From contig PWXL01000022.1 in assembly GCA_003561145.1 (NCBI GenBank), positions 1-9,920 of the forward strand: a stretch of 9,920 bases of DNA. The letters run 5' to 3'. The notes under the pieces were generated by a model that searched no databases, was not told where the DNA came from, and saw nothing but the letters and a program-made list of their open reading frames with translations. Below are positions 6,182-9,920 of the stretch, piece after piece. The position numbers and the translations under genes were made by a program. How positions within the stretch are numbered: the first letter of the stretch is position 1; each line of letters starts with the position of its first letter. The stretch comes from Candidatus Atribacteria bacterium. Lineage in GTDB: Bacteria > Atribacterota > Atribacteria > Atribacterales > Atribacteraceae.

Positions 6182-6217
6182 AGATTGCCACGCCTCGCAC
6201 AGCAGCTCGGCTCGCAA
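6182..6217. repeat. TTGC...GCAA palindromic element, copy 1
   Basis: ATTGCCACGCCTCG (6184-6197), an 8-bp core, then CTCGGCTCGCAA (6206-6217). The ends are inverted (TTGC and GCAA), so it can fold. The same flanks with a different core occur at 6376-6409, and a diverged inverted copy lies at 6304-6351. It resembles the dispersed elements of the TCATTGCGAG...GCAATCT kind found between genes of many anaerobes and thermophiles. Confidence 0.65.
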
Positions 6218-6224
6218 AGGAAAA

Positions 6225-6252
6225 CAGGATTCCGTATTCAGTATTCAGGATG
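6225..6252. repeat. Heptad repeat, CAGNATT type (4 units)
   Basis: Four 7-bp units in perfect phase: CAGGATT, CCGTATT, CAGTATT, then CAGGATG. The CCGTATT variant recurs in the array at 7747-7781, suggesting that the arrays share an origin. Confidence 0.75.
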
Positions 6253-6279
6253 AAAGCCATGAAAGGGCTTTCCTGTTTC

Positions 6280-6296
6280 AACTTTGAACTTTGAAC
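6280..6296. repeat. Heptad repeat, AACTTTG type
   Basis: AACTTTG occurs twice in tandem (6280-6286, 6287-6293), followed by AAC. It has the same 7-bp period as the other arrays but a different unit sequence. Confidence 0.55.
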
Positions 6297-6303
6297 GCCG
6301 CAT

Positions 6304-6351
6304 CGGTCACTGCGAGGAGACTGGCGTAGCCAGGCGACGCGGCGGTCTATG
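6304..6351. repeat. TTGC...GCAA palindromic element, inverted diverged copy
   Basis: The sequence begins CGGTCACTGCGAGGAG and ends GCGGCGGTCTATG. Its reverse complement begins CATAGACCGCCGCG, matching 11 of 14 bases of CATAGATTGCCACG at copy 1. The centre, CTGGCGTAGCCAG (6321-6333), is itself a perfect 5-bp hairpin with a 3-base loop. Confidence 0.55.
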
Positions 6352-6375
6352 TTTATGCCAAGGCACAATACAGAA

Positions 6376-6409
6376 ATTGCCATGCCTCGTATGGTGACTC
6401 GGCTTGCAA
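6376..6409. repeat. TTGC...GCAA palindromic element, copy 2
   Basis: ATTGCCATGCCTCG (6376-6389), core TATGGTGA, then CTCGGCTTGCAA (6398-6409). It differs from copy 1 by one base in each flank, while the 8-bp core is largely different. Confidence 0.65.
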
Positions 6410-6471
6410 TGATGACATGAGAAACAGTGAGACGTAGAGGTGAGACGAGGAGCGACCACAGCCACGAATGC

Positions 6472-6485
6472 GCTGTGAGCTGTAA
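6472..6485. repeat. Heptad repeat, GCTGTGA type (2 units)
   Basis: GCTGTGA followed directly by GCTGTAA. Two units alone would be unremarkable, but the period matches the surrounding arrays. Confidence 0.4.
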
Positions 6486-6508
6486 GAAGAAGTGAGTCTT
6501 GTACTTGT

Positions 6509-6536
6509 ACTCCTCACTCCTCACCCCTTACTCCTC
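6509..6536. repeat. Heptad repeat, ACTCCTC type (4 units)
   Basis: Four 7-bp units: ACTCCTC, ACTCCTC, ACCCCTT, ACTCCTC. The array ends 10 bp before the AAAGGGGAGG ribosome site of the aldo/keto reductase, so it would lie in that gene's leader or promoter. Confidence 0.75.
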
Positions 6537-6562
6537 ACGGAATTTAAAGGGGAGGTATGCAT

Positions 6563-7567
6563 ATGCGCTGTGTTCATCTTGGTCAAACCGGTTTACAGGT
6601 GTCCGTGTTCAGCCTGGGTGCAATGACTTTCGGACGGGAGTCTTCCGAAGAGGAATCCCGGAGGATGCTCACGCGGTACCTGGATGGGGGCGGGAACTTT
6701 ATCGATACCGCCAACGTGTATTCTACAGGGGTCTCCGAGGAGATCGTGGGGCGATTTCTCCAGGGCTTTCGGGAAAAAGTTGTTCTCGCAACCAAGGCGT
6801 TTTTCCGGATGGAAGAAGGACCATACGGAGCCGGCGCCTCCCGCAAGGCCCTCCTCAGAGCCGTGGAAGAAAGCCTTCGCCGTCTCCGCACCGATTATAT
6901 CGATCTCTACCAGATCCACTGCTGGGACCTCTCCACGCCGATAGAAGAAACCATGGACACACTGAGAACACTCATCGAGCAGGGGAAAGTGCGCTACGCC
7001 GGCTGTTCCAACTTTACCGGCTGGCAAGTCGTCCAATCACAGCGAACCGCAGCGTTCTCCGGGTGGAAGGGTTTTGCTTCTGCACAAATGCAGTACAGCC
7101 TGATAGAACGCGGGGTGGAGTACGAGGTGCTGCCGGCATGTCTTGACGAAGGCTTGAGCCTGTTGGCCTGGGGTCCCCTGGGCGGCGGGTTTCTCACTGG
7201 AAAATACCGCTCCGGGGAACAACCCACCGAAGGGCGTATCGCACGGGCCACGGAAGAACAGGAAGAGTCATGGAGCAAGCGGGCCACAAAGCGTAACTTC
7301 GCTGTACTGGCTGCAATAGAGGAGGTGGCGAAAAACAGGGAAAGCTCAATCTCCCAAGTGGCCATCAACTGGTTGCTGTACCGGGAAGGAGTGATTCCCA
7401 TCGTGGGAGCTCGCACCCTCGAGCAGCTTGAGGATAACCTTGGCGCAGAAGGCTGGTCTTTGACAGATGCCGAGTTTGAGCGCCTCTCGCAAGCAGGTTC
7501 TATGGAAAACCTCTATCCCTACCGTTTCATTGAATGGGCAAACAAAAAAGTATGGGGAGGTGGCTGA
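6563..7567 (+). CDS. Aldo/keto reductase
   Basis: A 334-residue NADP(H)-dependent oxidoreductase of the aldo/keto reductase superfamily, reducing aldehydes or ketones to alcohols, probably in the cytoplasm. The catalytic tetrad is complete: Asp48 and Tyr53 in FIDTANVYS, Lys78 in VLATKAFF, and His119 in LYQIHCWD. The N-terminal LGQTGLQVSVFSLGAMTFG and the C-terminal cofactor segment IPIVGARTLEQLEDNLGA are characteristic, and the length is normal for the group that includes Kv-beta-like and YajO/YghZ-like bacterial enzymes. Two start codons are possible. The ATG at 6563 stands seven bases after GGAGG, whereas the one at 6557 is only one base after it, so 6563 is preferred. The gene stands alone, with repeat mosaics on both sides. 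No clear terminator follows; GCTGATTATTCAGC (about 7589-7602) is a small hairpin without a T run. Substrate unknown. Confidence 0.93.
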   Translation: MRCVHLGQTGLQVSVFSLGAMTFGRESSEEESRRMLTRYLDGGGNFIDTANVYSTGVSEEIVGRFLQGFREKVVLATKAFFRMEEGPYGAGASRKALLRAVEESLRRLRTDYIDLYQIHCWDLSTPIEETMDTLRTLIEQGKVRYAGCSNFTGWQVVQSQRTAAFSGWKGFASAQMQYSLIERGVEYEVLPACLDEGLSLLAWGPLGGGFLTGKYRSGEQPTEGRIARATEEQEESWSKRATKRNFAVLAAIEEVAKNRESSISQVAINWLLYREGVIPIVGARTLEQLEDNLGAEGWSLTDAEFERLSQAGSMENLYPYRFIEWANKKVWGGG

Positions 7568-7640
7568 TACCGGCCCCTCTGCTCTCTCGCTGATTATTCA
7601 GCAGGGAACCGACCTCCCCTTACTCGGCAGGCAATGAAAA

Positions 7641-7668
7641 CAGGAGTCAGGATTCAGTATTCAGAATC
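7641..7668. repeat. Heptad repeat, CAGNATT type (4 units)
   Basis: Four 7-bp units in phase: CAGGAGT, CAGGATT, CAGTATT, CAGAATC. It is the same family as the arrays upstream of the reductase and in the same orientation. Confidence 0.75.
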
Positions 7669-7746
7669 TCTTATTCCGTCGCTGCGAGGAGGTTGAACGG
7701 AAGTGAGAAGGGGCAAGGCATGGAGTGTAAGGGTCAAGGTTGAAAA

Positions 7747-7781
7747 CAGTATTCAGAATTCCGTATTCAGGATGCAGAATG
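7747..7781. repeat. Heptad repeat, CAGNATT type (5 units)
   Basis: Five 7-bp units in phase: CAGTATT, CAGAATT, CCGTATT, CAGGATG, CAGAATG. It is the longest array in the window. Confidence 0.8.
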
Positions 7782-7892
7782 TACAGGAAGGATGCAGTAC
7801 CTTTTTGTACTTCGTTTTCAAGAGTTGGAAGAAATATGGTCCTGAGTTGTTTTTTCAACGGCTTTACGCCCCAGCGCGCTCACACACCAACA

Positions 7893-7909
7893 GCCCGGTC
7901 TTTTCGGGC
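7893..7909. terminator. Hairpin after the histidine kinase gene
   Basis: GCCCG (7893-7897) and CGGGC (7905-7909) form a 5-bp GC stem with a 7-base loop, 33 bp past the kinase stop. On the minus strand it is followed by TGTTGGTGT rather than a clean T run, so intrinsic termination would be weak. Confidence 0.3.
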
Positions 7910-7942
7910 CAAAGATACTGATCCCCCATCACGCATTGCTGA

Positions 7943-9193
7943 TTAAAAACGTACCCGCGCCATAAAACCGCCTTCAGGAAGGTTGTGGAAGGTGAGCTCG
8001 AGCCCGAGAATGCGGGCCAGATCCAAGGCCAGGGGTACTCCCACTCCCCAGGCGGGGCGGCCCGCCTTGTTCGCTCCCGGAAAGCGCTCTTTCCAGCGGG
8101 ACAACTCTTCGGGGGGGACCCCCTTTCCCCGGTCGCGGACTTCAATGAAGTCTCCGGCCGAGCGGACCTCGACAGGACCATCGGTATGCTTGAGCGCGTT
8201 TTCCAGGAGGACGTCCAGCAGGATACGCAAGTGGACGGCCGATGTTTCCCATTTTACATCACCTTCTACCGTGTATGTAACGGTACGTCCCGTGAAGCGT
8301 TCAGCAAACCGGCGGCACATCTCCTGGAGAAAGGATTCTGCGGATATTTCGCTCTTCACTACCTGTTCTTGCCCCCGTGCCAGGGCAAGCAAACCATCGA
8401 TGAGCTCCCGCATCTCATATCCTGCCTTTTCTATGGCTTCTACAGCTTCGGTGGTGACCGCGGGATCGGCACCGCCCCATCGGTGCAAGAGGTCAGCGTA
8501 CCCCATTATGGCGCTCAATGGGGTACGCAGCTGGTGAGAGACATTTTCTGCAAAATGCTTTTTTAAGGCATACGCCTCCTCAAGCCCCTCGAGCATCCGG
8601 TTCAAGGACATTTTAAGGTCTGAAACTTCGTCTCCCTTCTCCTGGATGGAAAACCGGTCTCCCAGCTCTCCCGGCCCAAGCCTGCGCAAGCGGCGGTTTA
8701 TGGCACGCAAGGGCCGAAGCTGGTATTCAGCCAGTATAAAGCTCAGCGTGAAGGCGACTGCTGCTGCAAGCGGGACTGCCCAGAGGAATAAGCGGCCCAT
8801 TCCGGCCAGGGAAACCATTGAAGGGGTAATGTTCTTGCCTACCAGAAGCTCACCTTCTTCAGCTAGCGGAACAGAAATAAAAAGAAAGTGTTCCCCTCCT
8901 TCCCGTACCAGGCCCTCTTTCCAGCGATCGGCAGAAAGACCCCACGGATCCTGCAAGACCGCGAGCTCACCACGCTGCAGGCTGGCGGCCAGGAAATCCG
9001 GTGGGATCGGCCGGCCGCGTACCAGGCGGTGTTCCATGCGACCGCGCGGTTCTCTCAGGTGTTCACGTATATCATCTTCCTCAGCACGGAGAATCAGGCT
9101 GCGGGAAGCGGTATAGAATACCCCCGCTCCAGACGAAAGCAGGAAAAACACGACCAGAAAAGCAGTTACAGTCAGGCGGAGAGAGATCTTCAC
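7943..9193 (-). CDS. Sensor histidine kinase of a two-component system
   Basis: A 416-residue membrane histidine kinase. Layout: a first membrane helix (about 7-29), an extracytoplasmic sensor of about 100 residues, a second helix (about 134-156), then a HAMP linker (about 157-208, with LRPLRAINRRLRRL). A HisKA domain follows with the phospho-accepting His220 in NVSHQLRTPLSAIMGY; Gln replaces the common Glu after the histidine. A C-terminal HATPase domain has the N box (LLDVLLENALKHT), G1 (EVRDRGKGVPPEE) and a G2-like WGVGVPLALDLARILG. All catalytic elements are present, so it should autophosphorylate and pass phosphate to the regulator whose gene overlaps it by four bases (ATGA), implying coupled translation. 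The sensor domain is short and I recognise no named fold, so the stimulus is unknown. No target gene lies directly downstream. Confidence 0.93.
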   Translation of the reverse strand: MKISLRLTVTAFLVVFFLLSSGAGVFYTASRSLILRAEEDDIREHLREPRGRMEHRLVRGRPIPPDFLAASLQRGELAVLQDPWGLSADRWKEGLVREGGEHFLFISVPLAEEGELLVGKNITPSMVSLAGMGRLFLWAVPLAAAVAFTLSFILAEYQLRPLRAINRRLRRLGPGELGDRFSIQEKGDEVSDLKMSLNRMLEGLEEAYALKKHFAENVSHQLRTPLSAIMGYADLLHRWGGADPAVTTEAVEAIEKAGYEMRELIDGLLALARGQEQVVKSEISAESFLQEMCRRFAERFTGRTVTYTVEGDVKWETSAVHLRILLDVLLENALKHTDGPVEVRSAGDFIEVRDRGKGVPPEELSRWKERFPGANKAGRPAWGVGVPLALDLARILGLELTFHNLPEGGFMARVRF

Positions 9194-9867
9194 GGTTCTT
9201 CCTCAAAAGCGTATCCCACACCATGTACGGTTCGGATAGCCCTGCCTCCGGTACCCAACTTGCGGCGCAGGGAGCTCACGTTGACATCCACCACGGCAGG
9301 TGTGCCAAAAAAGTTTGACCCCCACACCCCTTCAAGTATCTGGTCCCGGTTGAAGACACGCCCCCGGCGGCGAGCCAGGAAAACCAGGAGGTCGAATTCA
9401 GTACGGGAGAGGGGCACCTCTTTTCCTTTCCAGAACACCCGGCGTGATACAGGCCGGACTTCAAGCTCCCGCCAGCGGAGAACCTCTTCTTCAGCCACGC
9501 GGGAACGCCGCAATAACGCCTCCACCCTGGCCAAGAGCTCCTCCGTGGCAAAGGGTTTGACCAGGTAGTCATCCGCTCCGCTTTTGAGGCCCCTTACCCG
9601 GTCTGCGACTTCACCGCGGGCGGTAAGCATCAAGATGACAGCACGGTCAGACACCCGCCGTATCTCTCCGGCCACCTGCCATCCCGAGATATCGGGAAGC
9701 ATCAGGTCAAGCACTACGAGGTCCGGTTCCTCCTTACGGAAAAGAGAGATTCCCTCTTCACCCGTTGCCGCACAGCTCACCCGGAACCCCGCATGGACAA
9801 ACTCGAGTTCCAGCAGCCGGCGAATGGGAGGGTCGTCCTCGACAACCAGAATAAATGGTTTTCCCAT
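9190..9867 (-). CDS. OmpR/PhoB-family response regulator
   Basis: A 225-residue DNA-binding response regulator. The receiver domain (1 to about 115) has the acidic pair Asp11/Asp12, the phosphorylation site Asp54 in VLDLMLPD, Thr82 in MLTARGE and Lys104 in YLVKPF. The C-terminal winged helix (about 128-222) includes LSRTEFDLLVFLARRRGRVFNR and VDVNVSSLRRKL, ending in TVHGVGYAFEEE, the OmpR/PhoB effector pattern. The ATG at 9867 has AAAGGAAAGGAA directly upstream, and an in-frame TAG 12 bases before it excludes a longer start. It is the first visible gene of the pair with the kinase and probably activates or represses genes outside the window. Confidence 0.95.
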   Translation of the reverse strand: MGKPFILVVEDDPPIRRLLELEFVHAGFRVSCAATGEEGISLFRKEEPDLVVLDLMLPDISGWQVAGEIRRVSDRAVILMLTARGEVADRVRGLKSGADDYLVKPFATEELLARVEALLRRSRVAEEEVLRWRELEVRPVSRRVFWKGKEVPLSRTEFDLLVFLARRRGRVFNRDQILEGVWGSNFFGTPAVVDVNVSSLRRKLGTGGRAIRTVHGVGYAFEEEP

Positions 9868-9920
9868 TTCCTTTCCTTTCTATGGTTCACTCGTCTTCCT
9901 TCTCCTTGTATGATCATGTC
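9868..9920 (-). other. Upstream edge of the two-component operon
   Basis: Only 53 bp are visible. The minus strand contains an extra AAGGAG-rich purine stretch (about 9895-9908) and one open frame that ends in TAG at 9880-9882, which might be the tail of an upstream gene. No promoter can be identified. Confidence 0.2.

Larger units (their letters stand above)
5818..6562. other. Gene-free repeat mosaic upstream of the aldo/keto reductase
   Basis: About 745 bp without a supportable gene. The first 200 bp hold the leader of the ChrA pair and only a weak 40-codon frame (5906-6028). From about 6080 onward the sequence is patchwork. It contains a purine-rich, loosely 7-bp-phased stretch (6088-6120), CAGNATT heptads, a palindromic TTGC...GCAA element in three copies, AACTTTG heptads, GCTGTGA heptads and ACTCCTC heptads that end just before the ribosome site of the reductase. 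No clear promoter is visible for the reductase, so its transcription start may lie inside the repeats. Confidence 0.7.
7568..7942. other. Gene-free repeat stretch downstream of the aldo/keto reductase
   Basis: 375 bp with no supportable gene. It holds two CAGNATT heptad arrays (7641-7668 and 7747-7781), a short GTCGCTGCGAGGAGG fragment (7678-7692) resembling the end of the element at 6304-6351, a purine-rich G/A stretch (about 7700-7740) and a small GC-rich hairpin near 7893. Nothing suggests a promoter. Confidence 0.65.

Noticed and set aside
6159..6524. 121-codon minus-strand open frame across the repeat mosaic.
   Set aside because: It reads straight through heptad arrays and palindromic elements, has no ribosome site and gives a low-complexity product; it is an artefact of the repeats.
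6146..6536. Possible CRISPR array because of multiple short repeats.
   Set aside because: Repeats are 7 bp and contiguous without spacers, or are two direct copies with an 8-bp core; there is no 25-40 bp repeat-spacer pattern and no cas gene.
6563..7567. Aldo/keto reductase as cargo of an insertion sequence.
   Set aside because: No transposase, terminal inverted repeat pair or target duplication was found around it; the flanking repeats alone do not prove mobility.

Overview
The window looks like a chromosomal stretch from a moderately GC-rich bacterium, most likely a Bacillota/Clostridia-type anaerobe. This rests on strong AGGAGG-type ribosome binding sites, consensus sigma-A promoters, 4-bp ATGA gene overlaps and intergenic heptad-repeat mosaics. 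The taxonomic call is inference; no rRNA or marker gene is present.

Left part (1-4077, all minus strand): a carbohydrate-type catabolic and uptake locus. In transcription order it has a D-2-hydroxyacid dehydrogenase (4077-3016), a TIM-barrel sugar-phosphate isomerase/epimerase-like enzyme (2911-2054), a LacI-family regulator (1977-841) and, after a terminator and a near-perfect promoter, the start of a MalF-type sugar ABC permease that runs off the left edge (344-1). Two palindromes with a central ACGT, both typical of LacI-family operators, sit at the promoter in front of the isomerase and across the predicted start of the ABC transcript. The simplest model is that the regulator controls itself, the enzymes and the transporter in response to an unidentified sugar or sugar acid.

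Middle (4121-5817): a plus-strand gene for a membrane-anchored LEA14/WHy-like protein converges, with a 10-bp gap, on a translationally coupled pair of half-size ChrA chromate-transporter-family proteins on the minus strand.

Right-centre (5818-7942): an aldo/keto reductase gene (6563-7567) lies between two gene-free stretches. These are mosaics of 7-bp-phased tandem repeats (CAGNATT, ACTCCTC, AACTTTG and GCTGTGA types) and, on the upstream side, three copies of a TTGC...GCAA palindromic element with a variable core. This is the most unusual non-coding structure in the window.

Right end (7943-9867, minus strand): an OmpR-type response regulator overlaps by 4 bp with its membrane histidine kinase, a complete two-component system whose signal cannot be read from the sequence.

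No tRNA, rRNA, CRISPR array, transposase or phage gene was seen. Nothing here is clearly a new defence or mobile system; the items most worth a second look are the repeat mosaic and the dual-operator sugar regulon.
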